From Fasciolopsis buskii (taxonomy: Eukaryota > Platyhelminthes > Trematoda > Plagiorchiida > Fasciolidae), in the NCBI GenBank assembly GCA_008360955.1, contig LUCM01009405.1:52762-116761 (forward strand): DNA of 64,000 nucleotides, in the 5' to 3' direction. The first letter of the stretch is position 1. Each line of letters opens with the position of its first letter. The notes beneath the pieces were generated by a model that saw nothing but the letters and a program-made list of their open reading frames with translations, was not told the DNA's origin and searched no databases. Below are positions 12,256 through 23,719 of this stretch, one piece after another. The position numbers and the translations under genes were made by a program.

Positions 12256-13182
12256 TATAAAGAAAAACAAATGTTTATGAGAACAAGAAAGTGATACGTA
12301 AGGGGATGAAAAACCAAGAGATAGTTAGAGAGGAGGAAGCCTATGCGGCGAGTGAGAATGAGAGGCGTTAAGAGACGAAGGGAAACCTTTCAACAGTGGA
12401 AAGTTGAGCTGCACGGTACGTGAAAACGCGCTGAAAACGTGAATCGAATCACTAGAAATTATCAGCTGATACGATTGGGAACGTAGGTGAATGGAACGTT
12501 TGATCAGGATCTTAATCACATTCAAGAGGGCATTTAGAATGCTTGTGAACGAAATTAGCATTAGATACGATGGTGATGGAAGACTGGTTTTTTCAATTCA
12601 GTATTTTGACATTTCCGAGCATGCCCTAGGTTAAGCACAAACGATAAAACATGCCTCACAGATTAAAAGGCTTATTGTAAAGTATGAGATAGCCTGTGAT
12701 TAGATCCTATGAACAGTAGGGCTTTGTAGTCAACTATCGCGTATTTTAAAAATAAAATAGCAAGCAGAACGGCATCGGGCATTTGTCTGCGCGACCGCGA
12801 AGCAATGGGATACATTTGGAAAAGGAAACAATTAGTTCTGTCTACAATCACACTAACCCGGCAGGACGACAAGCTGCTCGGTGAATCAGAGTTCGACGAA
12901 AATCTGCGAAAATCCTCCTATTTGTTACAGTAACAGCCAAAAGAAAGATGAAAAAGGAATATCAAAGATAAAGGAGGTACACTTCCAAATGGTCCCGGAA
13001 ACGCAAATGAAACTGTCAGTGATTATCGCACTTAGTATATTACAGTTAAATCCATACCGATAGATCACCCAGTGATTCGATTTCATTGTTAACAAGAATC
13101 TGTTTGTATCGCACTGTAAGCCACTCAGTTCAGAGCGGGTTAATTAATGCGAGCATTAACTTCCCAGTGATAGGATCTTTCG

Positions 13183-13188
13183 TATATA

Positions 13189-13228
<40 letters not shown>
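13183..13228. repeat. (TA)n microsatellite
   Basis: About 46 bp of TA units with one AATT interruption near its start. It lies just beyond the 3' end of the minus-strand RTE relic at 13290-14650. Confidence 0.95.
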
Positions 13229-13229
<1 letters not shown>

Positions 13230-13289
13230 TATACTAGCTTAAGAACAAGCTTGATGTCTACGCAACTTCAGAGAAACTGGATAATTAAG

Positions 13290-14650
13290 TGGCGGAAAAA
13301 CAGTAATAAACCACAACAAACCAATTGCTTCTTTGTGTCTTCACCTTAAACAGTTCGTAACCTTTTGTTGGTTTCGGATTATTACTAAGTGCGTCGAGTT
13401 CTCCAGACAGCATTCGCACCATTGACTTCGGTTCTGAGCCATATCTCAGCCTCTCCAACCAACAGTAATCCTCATCTCTTAGGCATCGACCTGGAAGGTG
13501 AGAAGTAACAACTGAGGCCAAAGCCAAAGTTAACTTTTCCGTACGTCTACTTCGAGTTATAGCCTGGTCTTCACGTCGCTTCTTCCAGCCACAGCCAGTA
13601 TGTGCAAAAGCAACACGAAAAGGTAGTCGATGGGCAGGTATACGCAACACGAGTCAAAGCCACCGAAGGCGATGTAGATCGATTATTTCAGTCGCAGGAC
13701 TATTATCTGCATTGAACACACGACGACGCACTTCGTCATTGGTCGCCATGGCGGCCCCACAAGTGTCGCAGGTTCTTGAAAGCTGCTCTGGGTTTCGAAG
13801 TTCGTGATCTGACCTCCCTCTCCCCTCGAACACAGACTCTGGAGGTACTTGAAGGTATTGACCATCTCCAACCGATCCCCACAAAAGGTGAGTGTAGGCA
13901 CAGGCTCCTGCCAGTCTTGAACATACCTTGAATTTCGTACCTAGAGACCCCAATCGCCAAGCGATCTAATGTCGGCTGACTTGTCTGGGCATCATCACTC
14001 AGCAAGGTGACATAATCAGCATACTTTAAGGCAAAACTCTGTACCCTGGAAGGAGCTCAACCCCATCGTCTAAAAGACCAGGTAAAGCGTTCTATAGAAC
14101 ATATCCAATGACAAAGTTTAAAAGAAATGGGCATATAGGGTAGCCCTGACGCATTTTAATTGGAGATGACAAAAGGGAGGCGAAAGTTGGCCATAGGCCC
14201 TGGTGTATGACGGCACAACGCTTTGAGGACCGACGCATAATTTGCAGGTACCCCATTCCCCAACAGACAGTGTCATAGTGAAGACCTATCGGCAGAATCA
14301 AAGATTACACGAATGTCTAAAAACCCCATGACTGTGGAAGGCGAAACGGTGCTCTAACACCTGTTAGAGGGTGAAAAATTGATAGATCATCCACGACTTT
14401 CTCGGAGTATTAGACATTCGAAAACAAAACTTTTAGTCTTCTCATCAGTTCGAATCCTCCATGTTTGGAGCTGGGAGAAAGTTATCGGAGCCTGACATTT
14501 CATGACTTTTTAAGGCTCGGATTGCCCTAACCATCTCCCCTTCAGTTGGTGGATCTGTTGTAACAGGCCACAGGACGCTTGCCAGAATAGCTGCGGGAGG
14601 GGCTGACGCTGAGGGCCAGCTAAACTGTGCTTGGAAATGTTCTGTCCAGC
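13290..14650 (-). mobile_element. RTE-like LINE relic (RT to C-terminus)
   Basis: The minus-strand frames carry, in order: a linker segment (FSWPSASAPP, then WPVTTDPPTEGEM) at about 14640-14510; an RT stretch (IKMRQGYPICPFLLNFVIG, matching the VRQGCPLSPFLFNF block) at 14160-14100; and a C-terminal region with KPRAAFKNLRHLW, then LHRLRWL, then RIPAHRLPF with GWKKRR at 13840-13550. Frameshifts and stops separate the blocks, and the YADD-bearing part is missing or unreadable. This is the RTE-clade layout recognised by motif; the family was not searched. Confidence 0.85.
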
Positions 14651-16063
14651 GTACAAGACATCGTCATAAAATATATCCTAGTAATCTCGGATATGATCGT
14701 AGAGTTAGGGTGGATTATTAATCTGCTTTCAGCTGAACCCTACTGATGAAGCCAATACATGGAATGGCAAAAGAAATTGTCCTTCACGAAAAATACTAGA
14801 GGAACATGGCAATATAAATCAAAAACATGGAAAAAATCAATTACGACTTAGCTGACGAATAAAAACCGATTAAACAGAGGGCGTAATACCGCAATATTTT
14901 ACCTATCTGTGAGAACTTACTCAGTAAGAACGGGAAACATAGCTGTATCGACCTAAACAAAATGGGAGTGGACTTTATGACTGTACCAGTGATCCGGACC
15001 CAGTAAAGTCTTCGATAAATTGACGAGAGACTGAGGTCAGGCTGGATTGTAGCCAGCTAACCGAATCTATCACCTCTCAGCCTCTGAAAGTAAGTCTAAC
15101 AACTGCCAATCTGCAAAACTGAAGAACCTATTGGGCTGTTTGGTAAAGCTCTTCATGTTCTAAAAACTCATTCAATAACCGTCTTTTATTACATACACAA
15201 TGAGTTATTCATAAACTCTGCAAAATATTAAAGAAGGCATTAGGGAAACGAACTTGAAATAATTCATCTTAATGAGAAGCAAGATTGGCAATGCTAGGCA
15301 GTCTGATTAGTTCGAGTGAGGGGGAAGCTAAAAGACAGTTTTGATCCAACTAAGCGAGGATCTGACTTTCGTTATCTTCCTGAGTATATGAACAGTGACG
15401 CAAAGTTAAGGGGTACAAGAGATCATAGATGTGCTTGGACGAACGGGAGCAAAACAACAACGATACACGAATGACCATGGATGAACCACAGCTTTCAGAT
15501 TTTTAAGGTACAGTAGCCGAAAAGTGACTGAAGGAAGGGTTAAATCTCATTTTATACATCATTCAAGTGTGGGACGAATTTCAGATTCAAATATCCGTAA
15601 CTGAGGAGAGATTAAGTGTTCAGCACACAAAGTGGACTAATCTTGGCAGCAGTTTGAGCAGAAAGACCAAAGAGAATGGGACAATTGGAAGGCTCAAAAG
15701 ATGAAGCATGAAACCTTGGGACGAAGCAGTATCGAAAGAAAACTCATGTCTGTAAACACCAGGACCGAATGACGTGTGGAGAGCATCGAAAAATTGATGC
15801 ACCATGTATTGGTTTTTATTTTGAATGATATAATGTCGGAACTTATGGGGAATTACATCTACCAACAACGCTATGTTATTAACATTATATCACTCAAAAT
15901 AAAAACTCATGTCATTTAGAGGCAATTTACCGAAGGGTAATTTTGAAGATACTGAATATTGCAATCAACAATGCCCAAATTCAAAATAAGCAAAGCATCA
16001 CAGACGTAAGCGATTTTGAATACGTGACGAGGAGAAAGACAACGTTTTGTTGTCCGAGAGGAA

Positions 16064-16200
16064 AATACACCTGATTCTCTGGGATCTTGTGCGGTTTTAT
16101 GGAACCTCAAATTCCAGGGTCATGGTTGCCGGTTCTTACTCTTCTTTGCGTAGTGAGCCCTATTGGTTGGATAGCATGCTTTTCTTTTTATTGCATTCGT
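16064..16200 (+). mobile_element. SINE relic, 5'-truncated copy
   Basis: The segment ACACCTGATTCTCTGGGATC through GGTTGCCGGTTC and TAGTGAGCCCTA aligns by eye with 27308-27440 of the SINE copy at 27 kb. The tRNA-like head is missing. Confidence 0.6.
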
Positions 16201-17884
16201 ACTTTGACCGCGTCATAAGCAACAGCGAAAATGAGTCTTTTCTATTATCGTTCTGGATAAATCTAAAACTCATCAGCAATCCTCAAAAAGAGAAGGGGCA
16301 GTCATTCCAGTAAGTGATAAAAACCTTCTCTGAGAGTGGTTACGACTTGGTTGTTATGCCTGCGTGTGTGTATGTGATAATTAAGGGATGCGGAAATATT
16401 GAAATATCAATATGAATTGGGCGAGGCGAAAACTGTTGATGCTTTACGGAAAATTCCAGAGATGAGAAGGCATGTTCGGTTTCAATGTCGGTCAGTGTTA
16501 CGCGTGGAAAAGTTGACTAACTGAGTGAGAAATGTGAACGAAGCGAATGGTTTTGAAAAGTGTATGCCAGGTGAAAAAGTCACCTCTTGTTTCCAAAGTT
16601 AAGACGTCTCAAATCATAAGCTAAATGAGCTGTTTAACCAATAGTCGCTTCGCAATAAATAAAAATTAGGAAGGAGGATGAAAGGCCGTTATTTTCAAAC
16701 ATCACTGCTTCAGTATTTCGTCGGAAGAGTTTTTCTAGACGGTAGTTGTGCTTCTCACTAGAAACTCACTTGAATCGTTAGAAGCAGGAATGGATGATAC
16801 GCCCTCTTAATGAATCACACGGTCGTTCACTGGTCAAGCCAAGGTAACATTCAGAAAGAGGACCCAAAGTCCAAAAGTATGGGTTTCTGTCGTCAGTTTC
16901 GCATGCAGATGAATGAACAAAACAACCCATATTCCCGACTTGGTATCCTCTTTCCGAGGGTTAGCTTCGCTTGATCGAAAAAAAAACTTCCGAAGAATAA
17001 ACCTGTGATTCAAAAAGTGGAGCAACCATCTATTCCCGCTCCTAATGATTCAAATGAGACCCTAGTGAGAAACAAATAAAGGAGTGCACAAGTGTGGAAA
17101 TGATTGGACGGGAAAGTACGGGATGCGCATGCCGGATCAGCGGTAATCACGAAATGGATCGTGTGCTTTCGGAGGAATTTCGTTCGTCCATCCGTATGCG
17201 AAAAGAACTACTGACACGAGTTGTGCTTTGCTATTCTGGGGTCCCAACTAGGGTGCACTGACGTGCGTCAAGATGGCGCAGAAACTCGTCAGAAGTTCAA
17301 GATTTGACGGCACTTCATGTGAAATAACAACTCATCAGGCCCACAGAAGGCAAGGCATTTTCGTCAAGCAACCAGTGGTGATTTACACCATCAAATGGAA
17401 TCATCCTTTGTTATCCAATTAGCGTCTCAGAAAACTGAAAGGCGAGTCGGATCGGGCAACTTGTCGCGGTCTCGCCGCCGCTGCATTGTAAGTTTCCAGA
17501 GGCTGCGGAAGCGCATGGTGCAAACTAGCGCGTGGTCGGAGTCGACGGAAGTCACTAAGTTCGACCAAAAGTTTTGTACGCAGCCATGCCACGGCCGTTT
17601 GGGGTTCGCTGCTGACTCGAAGAAGGCGCTTGCCAGATGGGAAACCGACGATCCAAAGAACTGAAGTTCATACTAGCGTGGAACAATTGATGGTCTCAAA
17701 ATGGGGATTGCAGCCGTTCACTGTTTTCAGAGCGACAAGAATTGATAATGGAAAGGCCTCCTAGATGCTCCTCGCTCGAGGACAGTCGACCTGGTTTGGG
17801 ATTCCCGTCTGGCAAAATCACTATAACTGGCTTGCTCTTTGTAGGATTTGATTTGGCTAAGGGCTAACCACTCAAATTCCGCCC

Positions 17885-18215
17885 TCCGATTTCATGTAAC
17901 TGTTCATTCAAAGGGGAATCTGGTCCGTTCCACTCCGCTGTGCGAATTACCGGGTTTGAAGGCTCGAGCTAGTATCACCGTGTCACCAGCATCGGTGTAT
18001 GCTAGTGTCCTGCTAGGTCGCAGGCTTTGCGCTATTGTGCATCCAGGGGCTAAGCATTTCCTCTTGTTGTGTGAGGCGCACTGATGTCTAGTCCAGTTCG
18101 TGCTCCTGCTCTACGGCACCAGATCGTGTCTGCGTTATTGTGCTTTTGAGTGAGGTCTAGTGTTGTCTTGTGTTTCAGTGTCGTGTGCCGATTAGCCCAA
18201 CTGGGAAACTGAACA
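17885..18215 (+). repeat. Dispersed repeat, LTR-like, copy 1
   Basis: Several ordered blocks are shared with 21360-21575: TCATTCAA, then CTGTGCGA/TTGTGCGA, then GTGTCCT(G/A)CTAG followed by CAGGCT, then TTGTGTTT with CAGTGT near the end. Within this copy the GTGTCCTGCTAGG...TATTGTGC part is followed by a similar GTGCTCCTGCTC...TATTGTGC part, suggesting an internal duplication. The repeat may be a decayed LTR, but no flanking LTR element body was identified. Confidence 0.4.
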
Positions 18216-18836
18216 ATGAGGAATTTTATACGGTGTGACGTTCGTTTGTGATTGGAGCACAAACCTCAGAATAAATGCAGGCGTTCGACTCAAGGCCCAT
18301 CATGTTCTGTTGCGTTGCAAGCTGTTGTACTACTAAGCCGCTCAGTAAACAATGATTTTGTTCACTCAAAAGTGCATTTCTAGCCTTTGTGCAGCCATGC
18401 TTCACCTGTAAGACGGCAGCTTTGTTCTAGGCCAGCAGGTGGTCAGTTGATCGGTTTACATGCCTCTTCTGATAAAAAAACGGTCTGAGACGTAATGTTA
18501 ATTACTGACAGGAGATAGTAAGGTTTTCGGTCGGGGAAAATTCCGATCAACACTAACATGAACTTTGAGCCTAGTCAACTGGACGTGCTTCGTCAAACTG
18601 TTGCTTCTGTCAACGTGCGACAATGAGCCAAAAGTAATTACTTACATCTGAATAGTCCGGGCTTCGTGATTTATGACAGAACTAGGTGAAAACCTTGTCG
18701 GGTTTAGCCCGAAGTCGTGTTCAGTCGAGGGTTTGTTGCAAAAAATTGTGCCCAAACTCCTGAGATTCACTGTCAGTTTTCACAATTATTCTCTGTTTTG
18801 TGTTCTGCAGGGGATCATCTCTATTCTGTACGGCGT

Positions 18837-18858
18837 TATATATATATATATAATATAT
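18837..18858. repeat. Short (TA)n microsatellite
   Basis: TA units interrupted by one AAT near 18852. Confidence 0.9.
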
Positions 18859-19139
18859 GTACACGGGATTTGTACTATTAAGAACCACTATGAATAGAGG
18901 AATGCAAATGAAGGCGAGGCCATCTATAAGACGTGAAACGAAACAAACGACAATCAAGATGAAATTCACGGTGTCAGCAAATGGTGAGATCGTACCTTCT
19001 CTAATTACAAGTTATCAATTGCTTTGTCCTGAGTAAGAGACTGTGAGGTGGAGTCAGGAACAAAGTCATAAAAGTGTCTGGATAATGGTCGTAAACAAAG
19101 AAATATATTAATGCTACTATTCATTGCATGATTCTGCAA

Positions 19140-19760
19140 AAAAAATACATCTTCGCCTAGGTTACCGGCGGAAAAAACGTAATACAGTATCCCAATTGCT
19201 ACCTTCTGATAAAGATAGTGGAGTTTTGTTTACCATCTCAGATGACGAAGGCTCGAGCGGTGTGTTCCGGACTGAAGCACTTGTGATGCCGACCTGATAT
19301 CTCACTACAGTCGAAAGGTCATGAGCACTGTACCCCGGTGTGCTCAGTTCCGTCGTATGGACGTCAGACATGCAGTTTGCATAGTGAAGACGTTCGTTTC
19401 TTGAGCGTTTCTGATAATCAATGTCTGGGTAGTATCACTAAGGTTGGATGGAATGACTGTTAGCAACACAGGTCGGAAAATGATTAAGGGGTACTGGTTC
19501 AGAGAATGTTCTGTCACAGCGCATCAAGATTAGTATACTCCATTAGTTGGGGTACGGGTTGCGCATAAAAGGTGCGTCTACCGTAGCGTATCCTGTTTTA
19601 ATTTCCTCCTTCGGAGTAGAGGAAGACACAAGGAAGCCAAAAGATGGCGTGCAAAAAGATCTTTCAGCTGGTTTGCTAGAGACACCAAAGGATATGGTGG
19701 CGGACCGTGAGCAGTGGTGATCGTGTTGTCACCTCCCGTCGGATCAGGATGGTTAAAAAA
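19140..19760 (+). mobile_element. RTE-like LINE C-terminal relic
   Basis: One plus-strand frame from 19240 reads TKARAVCSGLKHL, stop, CRPDISLQSKGHEH, then GRQTCSLHSEDVRFLSVSD and CLGSITKVGWN. This is the conserved region after the RT of RTE-type elements. A later block (LSAGLLETPKDMVADREQW, 19660-19710) matches the extreme C-terminus. It is colinear with the plus-strand fragment at 59.1 kb. It is 5'-truncated, with no RT core. Confidence 0.85.
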
Positions 19761-20845
19761 AACATGCATTTGTGCAATAAGTGTGCTAATCTTGTGTGTT
19801 GTTCACTACAAAGTGCATTTATTTTCCGAACCATGTAGACCCACTATCTTTCTGCCTAGAATGTTTATTTTTGCCACAACAACGTGCAATAGTGAGAAAG
19901 ACAGCGGTCTGCGGGACGCGCCCTGCTGTTTAACACTGTAGGGTGATGATTATGGTAATAATGACGTGAGCTGTGATGACTGGTATGTTAAAATGGACGA
20001 TTAGAGACAGAAACCGCCTAATCACTATCGGTTATTTGGGATGGTGTGAACGTTATAAACGAACAGAAGCTACCTAGAATACCTTTAGACCAATGAAATT
20101 GTTTCACCGACCGACACATAGAAGACGAATGATTTTGCAGTTTTTTTTTAACTTGAACTAAGCTTTTGGTTATGGCACTGAAATTAACATTGAAAATTAC
20201 TAATCAGATATCGAAAACGTAGGTAGATTATGCGGAATGCTCAGAAAAGGATGAAAGAAACGCATAAATGACGAAAAAAAATGCGGATTTGTTTTAATAT
20301 CCATCTGTAACCTCTCCCGATTACCTCAAAAGTATCATGATTAGAAAAACCATAAGTGAAACGCAATATGGGGACGGCTGTGTAATGGGCCAGTACGACA
20401 GGTGAGCATGTGGTACAAGGTTGAGTTCACTCACTTATCATTCCTGGCTAACATATTTGGACTTTCAGCTACTTCCCAACGGCGAGTTCAAGCTCCACTG
20501 ACCACGTCAGTCCCAACAACTGCCAACCTCTCAATATGCCCTCATTTCTGGCTGCTGCCTCACAGCAGTCAAACGAAGAATGGAATAAGATCCCAAGAAG
20601 AATACAAGCAGAAAGAAATATCAAGGATTCAATATGCAGTGGGACCCAGATAACGGGTTTTCTGATAAATGGGGCATATACCGGATAAGAGTTCGCTCTA
20701 GGCTGCTAGCTTAAACTCCGATTGAGAAAATACATTTTGTATTCCAGTGGAAAACAACGCAATGAACACTATAAAATCCAATAAGAGTTCGTTGCACACA
20801 ACTGACCTGAAATACAATTACTCCCATATACGAATTTCTACTCAA

Positions 20846-20866
20846 ATATATATATATATATATATA
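20846..20866. repeat. Short (TA)n microsatellite
   Basis: Ten TA units with no visible neighbouring gene. Confidence 0.9.
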
Positions 20867-21359
20867 ATGTCGCCTTGGAAACAGGTGTGAACCCCAAACA
20901 ACAACATTTGAACAAGATTGTAGATAAAGGTGCAGGAGGTGAACAATAATAAATGACAATAAAACAAGTTCCACCCGCATACATCCGTTGTTGTGTTATG
21001 GTCGATGAGTATTTCAAGGTTTTTGCAGCCGCAGATTTCAGTCCTGTCATTAATTTTCTAAAAGAATCTGTCCTTTTCTCAATAGTTCGAAATTGACATT
21101 ATTTTAAATATTGCGCGGTTGAATATTTTTATATGTCCGCCAAAAGATTCACAAAAGCCCGTTCTCTGATTGGCTAGTAGTCCACACATCGATCAAGGCC
21201 ACCCAACAAAACTATATAGACGATAGAGCTCACTTGAATTCTGACTTGTGTTGGTGGGTCACCAATAAACGCGCGGAAGTACTCTCTGTTCGTCTTCTCT
21301 CTTCCGCTAGCGGGCTGGGCTAGCTGTTCGTATTTCGTGCCGCTTATTGTTCCGTGTGA

Positions 21360-21575
21360 CTACTCATTCAAGGGAGCAGCAGATCTGCCCCATTCGTTGT
21401 GCGACTACGGTCCTTGAGTCTTGAGCCCGAACTTTTTGTTTTCAACCTCTGTGTGTGTTCGTGTCCTACTAGACCACAGGCTGTGTGCTCGCTCCCGTGA
21501 TATCGTGCGACGCGAGTACTTGTGTTTTGTGCTTCAGTGTGTGCATAGACCAACCAAACTCGGCAACATAATATT
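21360..21575 (+). repeat. Dispersed repeat, LTR-like, copy 2
   Basis: Partner of 17885-18215. A TATA-like ACTATATAGACG lies upstream at about 21209, which would suit an LTR promoter, and the block ends in CCAACCAAACTCGGCAACA. A minus-strand RTE fragment begins immediately to the right. Confidence 0.4.
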
Positions 21576-21599
21576 ATGTTATTATTTTTATGGTGGTTT

Positions 21600-23000
21600 T
21601 TTACAGCGCACGAATTCTACAGATGGGTTACACAGCATTCGTGCCACTGACTTCGATTCTGAACCGTGTCTCAGCGTCTATTCTGGCGCCCCAAACAGGA
21701 AATCGGGAATCATCAACCAAAGCATCAAGCCAGAGCTAAGTTATTAATACCTCTACACCGAATCATGGCCTAGTTCCCGTGTAGCTTCTTACAACCCTGC
21801 CCAGCATGTGCAAAGAGGCTTAAAAACGTAGATGATGAGCAGCCATATAAAATGCGTGTCCAAGCCACCGAAGGCAGTGTAGAGTGTTTGTCCCAGTTAG
21901 AGGGCGATTGTCAGCACATTTCATACAAGGACACATCTGGTCATTACTCGTCCAGTGTCACCATCAGACTCTAGCAATATGTCGGAGCAACTGATGGTCG
22001 AACAAGGAAAGTTGCCGAGCATTAATAATACAGCGCCACGGAAGAACACGAATTATCAGCGTTGTACACTTTCTCTGAGGGAAAGCAGGATCTCATAGAG
22101 AAGACACAAATACGACAGGTTCACCAAAGTCCCGTTGGCCTTTGCTATACATCCATTTCTTCCTCGACACCTCCCCCACCAGTTGTGATTAAACGTCCAA
22201 GGCAATTACAGCCAATTATGGGTTTTTTTTACATACCCTTCGGATGAAGGGTAATGAATAGCGCTGTTCGGTCCGGAGTCGAAAGCGCCTTTCAAGAAGA
22301 GAGAAACCACGACTATCGGGCGACAGTGTGTATGTGGCGTATTTCGAGTATCTGGTGTAAGGTGAAAATCTGGTCGATGGAGCCTCAACGTGAATGAAAT
22401 TCGACTTGCTGTTCGTGAGCGCTACCCTTGCGAACCGGTGTCAGACGGTACATCGTAAAAATTAAAACAATATAACTAGCGGAATTAAACTGATCTCAGG
22501 ATGATAAACAATATCACTGCGTGTTCTACCCTTTAGGATGGACACAATCTGACACCCTAGGGTAACGGAATACGCTCCTCGTCCGAAATACCAAGGCAAG
22601 GAGGTAAAAGCTTTTATGAATTCCTCTCTACCCGATGGAAAAAGAACTGCGAAAGGTTCGCCAGAACCGGCCGATTTTCCTCACTTTAGCAGTCGAATAT
22701 CTGACTCTACTTCGAATTCTGCCTGGGGATCACACAGCGCCTTCTAGTGATTCACAGTTGTTGTCACCGGGCTACCTGCATTAGTGACTAGATAAACTGC
22801 TTCTTGAAGCATTCACCACAACGGTCGACCTTTTGCTGTCTGCCATAAACAGGCTCTCCATTTCTATTGCACAGTTTCGTAGACCGAAGTTCGCCGCCCG
22901 CCGGTGTAAAGTAAAGGACTAGGCAGCCTTCGAATGTTATCTGGAACAGCTGCTTTTTCCATTTAATGTAAAACTCCAACCCATCAGTTTTTGTGGTCCT
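21600..23000 (-). mobile_element. RTE-like LINE relic with internal deletion
   Basis: From right to left on the minus strand: a linker with NRNGEPVYGRQQKVDRCGE (22890-22800); LLKWGKSAGSGEP-like and DEERIPLPWGVRLC blocks (22700-22540, frameshifted); an RT block PIVVVSLFLKGAFDS (about 22310-22265, the IVVF.D...AFDS motif); then, after loss of the rest of the RT core, LRWLGHAFYMAAHHLRF (21900-21830) and the final TLRHGSESKSVARML (about 21670-21625). The order is intact but the YADD region is gone. Confidence 0.85.
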
Positions 23001-23719
23001 TTTTAAGGCTTGTCGTCACGCGACACTGTTAATGCCGCGGTACCTTATCCACAATCTTTTAGCCAGGGAGCTGTCATTTTCCTCCACTGGACACAAGGAA
23101 TCTTACGAGACCCAGTGTCATTCATGGATTTAGAATCGTATCTGAAGCTTGTTACCAAGTGCATCATTTGCTTGATTCGACTTCGGAGCTAAGTTACTTT
23201 TACTATTTATCTGAGCTCTTAGCCTGTTTGACAGGTTTTGTCCATAACTGGTGCGAACATCCGGACTTGATAAAAGGTCTATGGTCAACTGGGTTTGTAG
23301 TTGGTGTCAATGGCCATTGCGATGCAACGAGAAACGCATCAAAACTACTGCATGACCCGATTCCGCATATTAAGACCATCGAGACCTTCAGCTTTGGACA
23401 GAACCGTGCCCCGCAGTTTACCAGACCAGATTGCTTAGGAAGCTAGTGTCATCTCGTTGTGTGACGCGGACTGTCGGAAACTCACACCTGATAAGAACAA
23501 ACGACTATCTCTACAAAAGTAAAGTACCCTACCTTCATCACCTGAATGCTGAGCTGACAGGGCTTTTGATGCACTGTTTTCCAAACTGATCCTTAAAATC
23601 AACTTCAACCACAACAACCTGGTGGTAGACTGCAAATCGTTGCCACCCTGCTCGTTACCACATCAGATCATTTCAGTTTCTACAGTCATTGACCTTGCAT
23701 CGACATGTTCTGGTTTTGG

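Noticed and set aside
21684..21702. TGGCGCCCCAAACAGG, resembling an LTR-retrotransposon primer binding site just after an LTR-like repeat
   Set aside because: On the minus strand the same bases fall inside the RTE-like C-terminal coding region, and the flanking sequence aligns with the RTE relic at 13.4 kb, so the resemblance is coincidental.
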